From Blautia faecicola (GTDB taxonomy: Bacteria; Bacillota; Clostridia; Lachnospirales; Lachnospiraceae), in NCBI RefSeq assembly GCF_004123145.1, contig NZ_SDKC01000001.1, positions 1,135,501 through 1,199,500 of the forward strand: a stretch of 64,000 nucleotides of DNA, read 5' to 3'. A program made the translations under genes and the position numbers. Below, piece after piece: positions 1 to 9,549 of this stretch (position 1 is its first letter; the number at the start of each line of letters is the position of its first letter). The notes below the pieces were generated by a model. The model searched no databases, was not told the origin of the DNA, and saw only the letters and a list, made by a program, of their open reading frames with translations.

Positions 1-1542
1 TATCTGCGGGGATTTGTAGGAGGCAGTTATCAGAACGGACAGTGGGAAGAAATGTCTGATGCCGCCTACAGCGGAAAAAATGCAGGAATGTTTACCTGGT
101 TAAAGGCGCGGAGTTTTGATCCGCTGACACAGGTCGCAGCATACAATCAGTTAGGGGAAGAACAGGATGTACCGGAGGGGAATCAGGTACAGGTAAAAGT
201 AAAAAATGCGTCCCGCTATTATATTTACACGCCGGTTTCCTATGTCCGGATGATCAACGGCAGTGTAAAAGAAGAAAAAGACAGTCGACTGGCAAGCAGA
301 GGACTTTTTGGAAGCCGTTCGTATCGCTGGGAGGAGATCTCAGGAAGCAGACCGGGTGAACTGACGGTTGCGGATAACTGGGTAGAAGATCCGGATACGG
401 ATCGTCGACAGGAATATCAGGAGGCAGAAGCGGTCTACCGGGAATTTGTTTATCATACCTATACCACGATAGATAGTGACATGCAGCGGCTGATGCAGCG
501 GATTTTCTGGGATGATTACGAGACGGACAGTGACGGTATCTACAGTGCGTTAAATCAGATCCGGCAATGTCTGAGCGGTGAGACAACGTATACCGAGATG
601 ATGCCGCAGATTCCGGAGGGAGAAGATCCGATCCGCTGGTTCCTGACAGAAGGAAAACAGGGAAATGATGTTTACTATGCGGCAGCAGCCACGGAAGCAT
701 TTCGCGCCTATGGAATTCCGGCACGTTATGTGGAGGGCTACTATTTATCCGCGGATCAGATCCAAAAAGAAGAAAGTGGAACCAACACCCTGACCGGTGC
801 GGACGCACATGCCTGGGTGGAGGTCTATTTTGATGGTGTGGGCTGGCTGCCATTGGATACCACACCGGGGTATTATTACGATGCGGTATCCTTACAGCAG
901 ATGATCAGTGCACCGGATCAGGTCAATAAGAATGCGGTACTGGAAGATCCGTCATTTGAAGCCAATCAGGCGACCGATACTACGGGATCAAGAAGGAACG
1001 GAGATGCACTCAAACGTGTGGCTGTCCGCATGGGAGCCGTTATACTGGGGGGTGTCACGTTGTTGATCATTCTTGCTTTGGTGCTGCTGGGAGTCCTTGA
1101 GATCGGAAGAATCTGGGATTACGAATCGATGCACCGGAAGTATGAACGGGTGGATCAGAAGGAGAAGATTCATATGATGTCCGAGAAGATGGAAAAACTT
1201 CTGGAATTTCTCGGAATTTCGATGAGTCTTGGATGGAAGACCGACGAAGTGGACGAAAAAATCCATGAAAAATATCCGGGTGTGGAAGCCGGTTCGTATC
1301 TTCGTGTCTGCAGGATCATGGAAAAATCCCTCTACGGACAGATGGAACTGGAAGCCTATGAGATGCGTACCATCGACAGCTTTATGGAAAAGCTGCAGGA
1401 GATCGGAAAAGAAACACTCGACCGAAAGGGCAGAATCCTGCTCCGTTATGGCTATGTTGCACGGATAATTGGAAAAATCCGTCGAAAAACAGGGCAAAAA
1501 AGAAAAAACAAAAAAAACGACAGAAAAGAATTGACAAAATAA
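1..1542 (+). CDS. Transglutaminase-fold membrane protein, 5' truncated by the window edge
   Basis: The frame is open to base 1, so the start lies outside the window. The visible part has a transglutaminase-like core (about bases 600-880). It ends in an AHAWVEVYFDGVGWLPLDTTP segment that keeps the His and Asp expected of the papain-like triad. One membrane helix follows (about bases 1018-1110), then a charged Lys-rich cytoplasmic tail. In TgpA-type relatives this layout follows a multi-helix N-terminal membrane part. The usual G-x-C-x-x-F/Y-A nucleophile motif reads GNDVYYA here, with Asp at 667-669 in place of Cys, so transamidase or protease activity is doubtful. A strong terminator follows. 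The family is clear; the function is unknown. Confidence 0.85.
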   Translation, partial: YLRGFVGGSYQNGQWEEMSDAAYSGKNAGMFTWLKARSFDPLTQVAAYNQLGEEQDVPEGNQVQVKVKNASRYYIYTPVSYVRMINGSVKEEKDSRLASRGLFGSRSYRWEEISGSRPGELTVADNWVEDPDTDRRQEYQEAEAVYREFVYHTYTTIDSDMQRLMQRIFWDDYETDSDGIYSALNQIRQCLSGETTYTEMMPQIPEGEDPIRWFLTEGKQGNDVYYAAAATEAFRAYGIPARYVEGYYLSADQIQKEESGTNTLTGADAHAWVEVYFDGVGWLPLDTTPGYYYDAVSLQQMISAPDQVNKNAVLEDPSFEANQATDTTGSRRNGDALKRVAVRMGAVILGGVTLLIILALVLLGVLEIGRIWDYESMHRKYERVDQKEKIHMMSEKMEKLLEFLGISMSLGWKTDEVDEKIHEKYPGVEAGSYLRVCRIMEKSLYGQMELEAYEMRTIDSFMEKLQEIGKETLDRKGRILLRYGYVARIIGKIRRKTGQKRKNKKNDRKELTK

Positions 1543-1582
1543 AAGGAAAGAGACATAATAGTAGCATTAAAAAAACACTGAC

Positions 1583-1625
1583 AAAGGCGTCAGAGATCCG
1601 AAAGGGTTTCTGACGCCTTTTTTAC
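1583..1625 (+). terminator. Rho-independent terminator after the transglutaminase-fold gene
   Basis: An AAAGGCGTCAG arm pairs with CTGACGCCTTT around a short loop and runs into a T tract. It separates the upstream gene from pyrG. Confidence 0.9.
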
Positions 1626-1658
1626 TTTTTAGTTTTTTCAAAAGAGGAGGAAAATGTG

Positions 1659-3263
1659 ATGGCAGTAAAGTATGTGTTTGTAACAGGCGGCGTGGTATCC
1701 GGTCTGGGAAAGGGAATTACGGCAGCTTCCCTGGGAAGACTTCTGAAAGCCAGAGGTTATCAGGTGACGATGCAGAAGTTTGATCCGTATATCAACGTGG
1801 ACCCGGGTACGATGAATCCGATTCAGCATGGAGAAGTGTTCGTAACAGACGACGGTACCGAGACAGACCTGGATCTGGGACACTATGAACGGTTCATTGA
1901 TGAGAGCCTGGACAAGAACTCAAACGTAACGACAGGAAAAATCTACTGGTCCGTGCTTCAGAAAGAACGCCACGGAGATTACGGCGGAGGAACCGTACAG
2001 GTCATTCCGCATATTACCAATGAGATCAAAGATCATTTTTATAAAGCAAAGTCAGAGGATGAAAACCGCATTGCGATCATCGAGGTGGGTGGTACGGTAG
2101 GTGATATCGAGAGCCAGCCGTTTTTGGAGGCCATCCGTCAGTTCCAGCATGAGATCGGTCATGAGAATGCGGTTCTGATCCATGTAACCCTGATTCCGTA
2201 TCTGAAAGCATCCGGAGAGATGAAGACAAAACCAACCCAGCAGAGCGTCAAGGAACTGCAGGGAATGGGACTGTGGCCGGATGTACTGGTATGCCGAAGC
2301 GAATATGAGATCTCCGAGGAGATGAAAGCCAAGATCGCACTGTTCTGTAATGTGCCGGTCAATCATGTACTGCAGAACCTCGATGTGGAGTATCTGTATG
2401 AAGCACCGCTTGCCATGGAGAAAGAACATCTGGCACAGGTGGTATGTGAATCCCTTCAGCTGCCTTGCCCGGAACCGGATCTGACCGACTGGAAACAGAT
2501 GGTAGAAGACCTGAGAAATCCGATCCACGAAGTGGAGATCGCAATGGTCGGAAAATACATCCAGCTGCATGATGCCTATCTGAGTGTGGTAGAAGCGCTG
2601 AAACACGGCGGAATCGCAGCCCGTGCAAACGTAAAGATCCGCTGGGTAGATTCCGAAGAGATCACACCGGAAAATGTAGCTGAAAAATTAAAAGGCGTGG
2701 ATGGTATCCTGGTACCGGGAGGTTTCGGAACCCGTGGTACGGAAGGAAAGATCGAAGCGATCCGCTATGCAAGAGAAGAAAAGATCCCGTTCCTTGGCAT
2801 CTGCCTTGGTATGCAGATGGCAATTGTAGAATTTGCCAGAGATGTGATCGGATATAAAGATGCCAACAGCATCGAGCTGGATCCGGAAACCACACATCCG
2901 GTCATCGCACTGATGCCGGAACAGAACGGTGTGGAAAACCTGGGCGGAACTCTTCGCCTTGGTGCTTACCCGTGTGTCCTGAAAGAAGGAAGCAAGGCAA
3001 GAGAAGTATACGGAACCGAAGAAATCAGCGAGAGACACCGTCACCGCTATGAAGTAAATAACGACTATCGACAGGAACTGGAAGAAAATGGAATGGTACT
3101 TTCCGGACTGTCACCGGATAAACGTATCGTAGAGATGCTTGAGATCCCGGGTCATCCGTTCTTTGTGGGAACCCAGGGACATCCGGAACTCAAATCCAGA
3201 CCAAACCGCGCACATCCGCTGTTCCGTGGACTGATCCAGGCAGCAGTAGCGTATCACCAGTGA
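1659..3263 (+). CDS. pyrG: CTP synthase
   Basis: Converts UTP, ATP and glutamine to CTP, the last step of de novo pyrimidine nucleotide synthesis. The N-terminal synthetase domain begins [16 protein letters not shown] with its P-loop, and the C-terminal class I glutaminase domain has the GICLGMQ nucleophile Cys and a GHPE His/Glu pair. About 534 residues, the normal length. I place the start at ATG 1659 behind a GAGGAGG site; an in-frame GTG lies one codon upstream. It heads a run of glutamine-linked genes, with gltB 14 bases downstream. No separate promoter is obvious in the short gap after the upstream terminator. Confidence 0.98.
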   Translation: MAVKYVFVTGGVVSGLGKGITAASLGRLLKARGYQVTMQKFDPYINVDPGTMNPIQHGEVFVTDDGTETDLDLGHYERFIDESLDKNSNVTTGKIYWSVLQKERHGDYGGGTVQVIPHITNEIKDHFYKAKSEDENRIAIIEVGGTVGDIESQPFLEAIRQFQHEIGHENAVLIHVTLIPYLKASGEMKTKPTQQSVKELQGMGLWPDVLVCRSEYEISEEMKAKIALFCNVPVNHVLQNLDVEYLYEAPLAMEKEHLAQVVCESLQLPCPEPDLTDWKQMVEDLRNPIHEVEIAMVGKYIQLHDAYLSVVEALKHGGIAARANVKIRWVDSEEITPENVAEKLKGVDGILVPGGFGTRGTEGKIEAIRYAREEKIPFLGICLGMQMAIVEFARDVIGYKDANSIELDPETTHPVIALMPEQNGVENLGGTLRLGAYPCVLKEGSKAREVYGTEEISERHRHRYEVNNDYRQELEENGMVLSGLSPDKRIVEMLEIPGHPFFVGTQGHPELKSRPNRAHPLFRGLIQAAVAYHQ

Positions 3264-3277
3264 GAGGAGAAAATGTG

Positions 3278-6200
3278 ATGAAAGAAAATCAGGGTTTATA
3301 TCGACAGCAATTTGAGCATGATAACTGTGGTATCGGAGCAGTCATCAACAGCAAAGGCATCAAAAGCCACACCACAGTAGAAAATGCTCTGAAAATCGTA
3401 GAAAATCTGGAGCATCGTGCAGGAAAAGATGCAGAGGGAAAAACCGGTGACGGTGTAGGTATTCTGTTACAGATCTCCCACAAATTCTTTAAAAAAGAAT
3501 GTGACAAGCTGGGAATCGCGATCGGAGAAGAAAGAGAGTATGGTATCGCCCAGCTCTTCTTCCCACAGGATGAACTGAAATGTAACCAGGCAAAGAAGAT
3601 GTTCGAGATCATCGTGGAAAAAGAAGGTCTGGAACTTCTCGGTTACCGTGAAGTCCCGGTTTATCCGGATGTTCTCGGTCATAAAGCGAGAGTCTGTATG
3701 CCGCACATCGTGCAGGCGTTCATCAAAAAACCTGCCCGTGTGGAAAAAGGACTGGAATTTGACCGGAAACTGTACATCGCCCGCCGTGTCTTTGAACAGA
3801 GTAATGAAAATACGTATGTAGTATCCATGTCCAGCCGTACCATCGTATACAAAGGTATGTTCCTGGTAGGACAGCTGCGTACCTTCTTTGGCGATCTGCA
3901 GGACAAAGACTATGAATCTGCCATCGCCATGGTACACTCCCGTTTCAGTACCAACACGAACCCGAGCTGGGAGAGAGCACATCCGAACCGCTTTATCGTA
4001 CACAACGGTGAGATCAACACCATCCGCGGTAATGCCGATAAGATGCTGGCGCGTGAGGAAACCATGGAATCCTCCCATCTGAAAAATCAGCTGCACAAGA
4101 TCCTTCCGGTTGTAGATACCAGAGGATCCGACTCTGCAATGCTTGACAACACCCTGGAATTCCTGGTGATGAGTGGTATGCCGCTTCCGCTGGCTGTTAT
4201 GATCACGATTCCGGAACCATGGACCAACAATAAGACGCTGGATCAGGATGAGAGAGACTTTTATCAGTATTATGCAACGATGATGGAGCCGTGGGACGGT
4301 CCTGCATCCATCGTATTTTCCGACGGTGATCTGGTCGGTGCGGTTCTTGACCGTAACGGTCTGCGTCCATCCCGTTACTATGTATTAAAGAGCGGTGATG
4401 TGATTCTGGCTTCCGAGGTCGGTGTTCTGGAAGTACCGGAAGAAGAGATCGTGTTAAAAGAGCGTCTGCATCCGGGTAAAATGCTGTTAGTAGACACTGT
4501 AAAAGGAAAAATCTATCAGGATGAAGAACTGAAAGAAATCTATGCGACAAAACAGCCATATGGTGAATGGCTTGACAGCAACCTGGTAGAATTAAAAGAG
4601 CTGAAAATCCCGAACAAACGTGTGGAAGAATACGGAAAAGAGCAGAGAAAACAGTTGCAGAAAGCATTCGGCTACACCTATGAAGAATATAAAAATTCCA
4701 TCCGTACCATGGCATTAAACGGTGGAGAATCGATCGCAGCCATGGGTGTGGATACCCCGCTGGCAGTACTGTCCGAGAAACAGAGACCGTTATTTGACTA
4801 TTTCAAACAGTTATTTGCCCAGGTAACCAACCCACCGATCGATGCGATCCGTGAGGAGATCGTCACCAGTACCACGATTTATGTAGGAAAAAAAGGCAAT
4901 CTGTTAGAGGAAAAACCGGAAAACTGCCAGGTATTAAAAATCAACAATCCGATCCTGACCAATACCGATATGCTGAAGATCAAACAGATGCACAAACCGG
5001 GATTCAAGGTAGCGGTTGTTCTGATCACTTACTATAAGAGTACCAAACTGGAACGTGCGATTGACCGTCTGTTTGTGGAAGTGGACAAAGCGTACAAAGA
5101 CGGTGCAAATATCCTGGTTCTTTCCGACCGTGGTGTGGATGAAAACCATGTGCCGATCCCGTCCCTGTTAGCGGTATCTGCCGTTCATCAGCATCTGGTA
5201 AATACAAAGAAACAGACCTCTCTGGCACTGATTCTGGAGTCCGGAGAACCGAGAGAAGTGCATCATTTTGCAACCCTGTTGGGTTATGGTGCATGCGCAG
5301 TCAACCCGTATCTGGCACAGGACAGCATCCAGGAACTGATCGAAGAGGGACTGCTTGACAAAGATTATTATGCCGCAGTGGACGACTACAATGCAGCCGT
5401 TCTGCACGGTATCGTAAAGATTGCTTCCAAGATGGGTATTTCCACCATCCAGTCTTACCAGGGCGCGAAGATTTTCGAAGCCATTGGTATCTCACAGGAA
5501 GTCATTGATAAATATTTCTCCGGAACGGTCAGCCGTGTCGGCGGTATCACCATGGAAGATATCGCAAAACAGGTGGATGAGAGACATTCTCAGGCATTTG
5601 ACCCGCTGGGACTGGCAAGTGATCTGACACTGGACAGCCTTGGAAAACATAAAAGAAGAAGCGGTGGAGAAGAACACCGTTATAATCCGCAGACCATTCA
5701 TATGCTGCAGCAGTCCACATGGACCGGAAGCTATGACATGTTCAAACAGTATACCGCGATGGTAGACGAGGAACAGAGCGGCTACCTGAGAAGCCTGATG
5801 GACTTTAACTATCCGGAAAACGGCGGTGTGCCGATCGATGAAGTGGAAAGTGTCGACGAGATCGTAAAACGGTTTAAGACCGGTGCAATGTCCTACGGTT
5901 CCATTTCACAGGAAGCCCATGAGACACTGGCGATCGCGATGAATCATCTGCATGGCAAATCCAACACCGGTGAAGGTGGAGAGAGTGATGACAGACTGGA
6001 TTCTGCAGGAACCGACCGTGACAGATGCTCTGCCATCAAACAGGTAGCTTCCGGACGATTCGGTGTCACCAGCCGATATCTGGTAAGTGCAAGAGAGATT
6101 CAGATTAAGATGGCGCAGGGTGCAAAACCGGGGGAAGGCGGACATCTTCCGGCGAAAAAAGTATATCCGTGGATCGCAAAGACAAGACATTCCACACCGG

Positions 6201-7822
6201 GTGTAAGCCTGATCTCCCCGCCGCCGCATCATGATATTTATTCGATCGAAGACCTGGCACAGCTGATCTACGATCTGAAAAATGCAAACAAATACGCAGG
6301 CATCTCTGTAAAACTGGTTTCCGAAGCAGGTGTCGGAACGGTAGCGGCAGGTGTTGCAAAAGCCGGTGCACAGGTTATCCTGATCTCCGGATACGACGGA
6401 GGTACCGGAGCCGCTCCGGAAAGCTCCATCCACAACGCAGGTCTTCCATGGGAGATGGGACTTGCAGAGACACACCAGACCCTGTTACAGAACGGTCTGA
6501 GAAACCGTGTCAGAATCGAAACTGACGGTAAACTGATGAGCGGCCGTGACGTTGCCATCGCAGCACTGCTCGGTGCGGAAGAATTCGGTTTTGCAACCGC
6601 TCCGCTGGTAACGATGGGATGCGTGATGATGAGAGTCTGTAACCTGGATACCTGCCCGGTCGGCGTGGCTACCCAGAACCCGGAACTGAGAAAACGTTTC
6701 AAAGGAAAACCGGAATACGTAGAAAACTTCATGCGCTTTATCGCACAGGAACTGCGCGAATATATGGCAAAACTGGGTGTTCGTACAATCGATGAGATGG
6801 TAGGAAAAAGCGACCTGTTAAAAGTAAAAGAAGACGCAAAAACACCGATGGCAGCAAAGATGGATCTGTCACAGATCCTGTACAACCCATATGTGGGAGA
6901 AAAAGAGAGTGTGACCTTCTCTCCGGAAAAAGTATATGATTTCCAGCTGGAGAAGACTCTGGATGAGAAAGTGCTGTTAAAGAAACTGGAGAAAGCCGTA
7001 GAAAAAGGAACGAAAGCTTCTCTGGATCTGAAAGTCGGCAACACCGACCGTTCCTTCGGTACGATCCTCGGAGCAGAGATCACCCGTCAGCACAAAGACG
7101 GACTGCCGGAAGATACGATCACCATCAACTGTACCGGTGCCGGCGGACAGAGTTTCGGAGCATTTATCCCGAAAGGACTGACTCTGCGTCTGTGCGGTGA
7201 TACCAACGATTACTACGGAAAAGGACTTTCCGGTGGTAAACTGGTTGTCTTCCCGTCGAAGAACAGAGGATACAAAGCAGAAGAGAATATCATCGCCGGT
7301 AACGTAGCCCTGTATGGAGCCACCAGCGGTAAAGTATTTATCAATGGTGTGGCAGGTGAACGTTTTGCAGTCCGTAACTCCGGTGCCTACGCAGTTGTAG
7401 AAGGTGTGGGAGAACACGGATGTGAATATATGACCGGTGGTCGCGTGGTCGTTCTCGGTAAGACCGGAAAGAACTTTGCAGCAGGTATGAGCGGCGGTAT
7501 CGCTTATGTACTCGACGAGAACAGCCATCTGTACCGGAACCTGAACAAAGATATGATTTCCATTGAAAAAGTGGAAAACAAATACGATATCAAAGAACTG
7601 AAAGAACTGATCGAGGAACATGTGGAAGCAACAGGATCCGAGAGAGGTGCGCTGATTCTGGAACATTTCCAGGAGTATCTGCCAAAATTCAAAAAGATCA
7701 TCCCGAACGATTATAAGAAGATGATCGCTCTTTCTGCAAAACTGGAAGAGAAAGGTATGAGCACAGAGCAGGCACAGATGGAAGCCTTCTATGAAAGTTT
7801 CCAGACCAAATCGGAGGAGTAA
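3278..7822 (+). CDS. gltB: Glutamate synthase (GOGAT), large subunit
   Basis: Transfers the amide of glutamine to 2-oxoglutarate, giving two glutamates. The 1514-residue protein has an N-terminal class II amidotransferase domain with nucleophile Cys17 (DNCGIGAV), exposed once a 16-residue leader is removed. Central and FMN-binding synthase domains follow, with the CVMMRVCNLDTCPVG cysteines of the 3Fe-4S cluster, and then a C-terminal GXGXG beta-helix domain (for example GAGGQSFGAF). I choose ATG 3278 because GAGAGGAG sits 8 bases upstream; an earlier in-frame GTG overlaps the pyrG stop. gltD follows after 5 bases, so the two subunits are co-translated. Confidence 0.98.
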   Translation: MKENQGLYRQQFEHDNCGIGAVINSKGIKSHTTVENALKIVENLEHRAGKDAEGKTGDGVGILLQISHKFFKKECDKLGIAIGEEREYGIAQLFFPQDELKCNQAKKMFEIIVEKEGLELLGYREVPVYPDVLGHKARVCMPHIVQAFIKKPARVEKGLEFDRKLYIARRVFEQSNENTYVVSMSSRTIVYKGMFLVGQLRTFFGDLQDKDYESAIAMVHSRFSTNTNPSWERAHPNRFIVHNGEINTIRGNADKMLAREETMESSHLKNQLHKILPVVDTRGSDSAMLDNTLEFLVMSGMPLPLAVMITIPEPWTNNKTLDQDERDFYQYYATMMEPWDGPASIVFSDGDLVGAVLDRNGLRPSRYYVLKSGDVILASEVGVLEVPEEEIVLKERLHPGKMLLVDTVKGKIYQDEELKEIYATKQPYGEWLDSNLVELKELKIPNKRVEEYGKEQRKQLQKAFGYTYEEYKNSIRTMALNGGESIAAMGVDTPLAVLSEKQRPLFDYFKQLFAQVTNPPIDAIREEIVTSTTIYVGKKGNLLEEKPENCQVLKINNPILTNTDMLKIKQMHKPGFKVAVVLITYYKSTKLERAIDRLFVEVDKAYKDGANILVLSDRGVDENHVPIPSLLAVSAVHQHLVNTKKQTSLALILESGEPREVHHFATLLGYGACAVNPYLAQDSIQELIEEGLLDKDYYAAVDDYNAAVLHGIVKIASKMGISTIQSYQGAKIFEAIGISQEVIDKYFSGTVSRVGGITMEDIAKQVDERHSQAFDPLGLASDLTLDSLGKHKRRSGGEEHRYNPQTIHMLQQSTWTGSYDMFKQYTAMVDEEQSGYLRSLMDFNYPENGGVPIDEVESVDEIVKRFKTGAMSYGSISQEAHETLAIAMNHLHGKSNTGEGGESDDRLDSAGTDRDRCSAIKQVASGRFGVTSRYLVSAREIQIKMAQGAKPGEGGHLPAKKVYPWIAKTRHSTPGVSLISPPPHHDIYSIEDLAQLIYDLKNANKYAGISVKLVSEAGVGTVAAGVAKAGAQVILISGYDGGTGAAPESSIHNAGLPWEMGLAETHQTLLQNGLRNRVRIETDGKLMSGRDVAIAALLGAEEFGFATAPLVTMGCVMMRVCNLDTCPVGVATQNPELRKRFKGKPEYVENFMRFIAQELREYMAKLGVRTIDEMVGKSDLLKVKEDAKTPMAAKMDLSQILYNPYVGEKESVTFSPEKVYDFQLEKTLDEKVLLKKLEKAVEKGTKASLDLKVGNTDRSFGTILGAEITRQHKDGLPEDTITINCTGAGGQSFGAFIPKGLTLRLCGDTNDYYGKGLSGGKLVVFPSKNRGYKAEENIIAGNVALYGATSGKVFINGVAGERFAVRNSGAYAVVEGVGEHGCEYMTGGRVVVLGKTGKNFAAGMSGGIAYVLDENSHLYRNLNKDMISIEKVENKYDIKELKELIEEHVEATGSERGALILEHFQEYLPKFKKIIPNDYKKMIALSAKLEEKGMSTEQAQMEAFYESFQTKSEE

Positions 7823-7827
7823 GAAAA

Positions 7828-9312
7828 ATGGGAAAAGCGACAGGATTTTTGGAATATGAAAGAAAAAACGCAGCAGTAGAGGAACCTTTGAAACGAATCC
7901 GTCATTTTAACGAATTCCGTACTCCACTGCCGTTAGAGGAACAGCAGAAACAGGGAGCGCGCTGTATGGAGTGCGGCGTTCCTTTCTGCCAGAACGGAGC
8001 CATGTTAGCTGGCATGGCTTCCGGCTGCCCGCTGCACAATCTGGTACCGGAGACGAATGATCTGGTATACAGTGGCAACTGGAAACAGGCATATGAGAGA
8101 CTCTCGAAGACACACAGTTTTCCGGAATTTACCAGCCGTGTCTGCCCTGCACTCTGCGAGGCAGCCTGTACCTGTAATCTGAACGGAAAACCGGTATCTA
8201 CAAAGGAAAATGAGCGCGCGATCATCGAACATGCTTACGAGATGGGCTGGGTACAGCCACAGACTCCGAAGATCCGTACCGGAAAGAAAGTGGCGGTAAT
8301 AGGAAGTGGTCCTTCCGGACTGGCAGCTGCGCAGCAGTTAAACCGCAGAGGACACAGTGTGACCGTTTTCGAACGCCATGACCGGATCGGTGGACTGCTC
8401 CGTTATGGTATTCCTAACATGAAGCTGGATAAAAAGATTCTGGATCGCAGAATCGAGCTGATGAAAGCCGAAGGCGTGGAATTTAAGACCGGTGTGGATG
8501 TGGGAAAAGACATTACCGCAGAAGAACTGAAAAAACAGTTTGACCGGGTGATCCTGGCATGCGGAGCTTCCAACCCCAGGGATATCAATGTACCGGGAAG
8601 AGAGAGCGGCAATATTTACTTTGCAGTGGAATATCTTTCTTCTGTGACCAAGAGCCTGCTGGATTCAGGATTTGCAGATGGAAAGGCAATCTCTGCAAAA
8701 GGAAAACACGTGTTAGTCATCGGTGGTGGCGATACCGGTAACGACTGTGTGGGAACCGCTGTCCGCCAGGGAGCAAAATCCGTCACACAGCTGGAGATGA
8801 TGCCAAAACCGTCCGTGGAGCGACTGCCATCCAACCCGTGGCCGGAGTGGCCGAAGGTACTGAAAACCGATTACGGTCAGGAAGAAGCTATCGCAGTCTT
8901 CGGTCAGGATCCGCGAATCTATAAAACAACGGTAAAAGAATTCCAGAAAGACAAAAACGGAAACGTGAAAAAAGCAGTGATTGTCAGCCTGGAGCCTAAA
9001 AAAGATGAAAAGAGCGGACGTATGATGATGGTTCCCGTTGAGGGAAGCGAGAAAGTTATAGATGCGCAGCTGGTACTGATCGCAGCCGGTTTCCTGGGAA
9101 GCCAGAAATACGTCACTGATGCCTTCAAGACCGATCTGAATCCGAGAACTAATGTTCTGACAAAACCGGACGAATACGAAACCAGCGTTCCGGGTGTTTT
9201 CACAGCCGGCGATATGCACCGCGGTCAGTCCCTGGTAGTCTGGGCAATCCGGGAAGGAAGAGAGGCAGCAAGAGAAGTGGATAAGTCTTTGATGGGTTAT
9301 ACAAACCTCTAA
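7828..9312 (+). CDS. gltD: Glutamate synthase, small subunit (NADPH/FAD flavoprotein)
   Basis: Feeds electrons from NAD(P)H through FAD and two 4Fe-4S clusters to GltB. The N-terminal part carries Cys-rich motifs (CMECGVPFC and CPALCEAACTC) for the clusters. A GSGPSGLAAAQQL dinucleotide motif at about residue 155 binds FAD, and a second motif (VIGGGDTGNDC) at about residue 300 binds NADPH. Its 494 residues match the family length. GGAGGAG precedes ATG 7828, and the gene lies 5 bases after gltB. A promoter and terminator hairpin follow before glnA, so GOGAT and glutamine synthetase can be controlled separately. Confidence 0.97.
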   Translation: MGKATGFLEYERKNAAVEEPLKRIRHFNEFRTPLPLEEQQKQGARCMECGVPFCQNGAMLAGMASGCPLHNLVPETNDLVYSGNWKQAYERLSKTHSFPEFTSRVCPALCEAACTCNLNGKPVSTKENERAIIEHAYEMGWVQPQTPKIRTGKKVAVIGSGPSGLAAAQQLNRRGHSVTVFERHDRIGGLLRYGIPNMKLDKKILDRRIELMKAEGVEFKTGVDVGKDITAEELKKQFDRVILACGASNPRDINVPGRESGNIYFAVEYLSSVTKSLLDSGFADGKAISAKGKHVLVIGGGDTGNDCVGTAVRQGAKSVTQLEMMPKPSVERLPSNPWPEWPKVLKTDYGQEEAIAVFGQDPRIYKTTVKEFQKDKNGNVKKAVIVSLEPKKDEKSGRMMMVPVEGSEKVIDAQLVLIAAGFLGSQKYVTDAFKTDLNPRTNVLTKPDEYETSVPGVFTAGDMHRGQSLVVWAIREGREAAREVDKSLMGYTNL

Positions 9313-9368
9313 GCAGCTTGGTGCGGAGCAAGCCGTAGGCATATACCGATAAAATTTCGACAGAAGTA

Positions 9369-9397
9369 TTGACAAGAGAAAGTCCGATTGCTATAAT
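9369..9397 (+). promoter_or_regulatory. Sigma-A promoter of glnA
   Basis: TTGACA (9369-9374), a 17-base spacer and TATAAT (9392-9397): a consensus vegetative promoter. Predicted transcription start near 9404. Confidence 0.85.
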
Positions 9398-9413
9398 ACG
9401 GAACATAAAAGGC

Positions 9414-9461
9414 AAGGGCGTCTTATCCGGAGGGGAACTCTGGATAAGGTCGCCCTTTTTG
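9414..9461 (+). terminator. Leader terminator / attenuator upstream of glnA
   Basis: AAGGGCG and CGCCCTT arms, reinforced by CTTATCC/GGATAAG, are followed by TTTTT. The hairpin lies about 10 bases after the predicted start of the glnA transcript and about 90 bases before the gene. It therefore looks like an attenuator rather than the gltD terminator. The ANTAR protein encoded just after glnA is a candidate antiterminator by analogy with other ANTAR systems. I could not recognise the paired hexaloop hairpins that ANTAR proteins usually bind. Confidence 0.75.
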
Positions 9462-9549
9462 GTTTGTAAAAAATCATCCTGAGGAGCGGCAAGAAGCCAA
9501 AAGCCTGAGAAACGGTAACAAAGTCGTAAGAAAAAGGAGAACAACATAT

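Noticed and set aside
9461-9549. ANTAR-type double hexaloop motif upstream of glnA
   Set aside because: Small hairpins such as GGC-AAGAA-GCC are present, but loop sizes and the conserved A and G positions do not fit.
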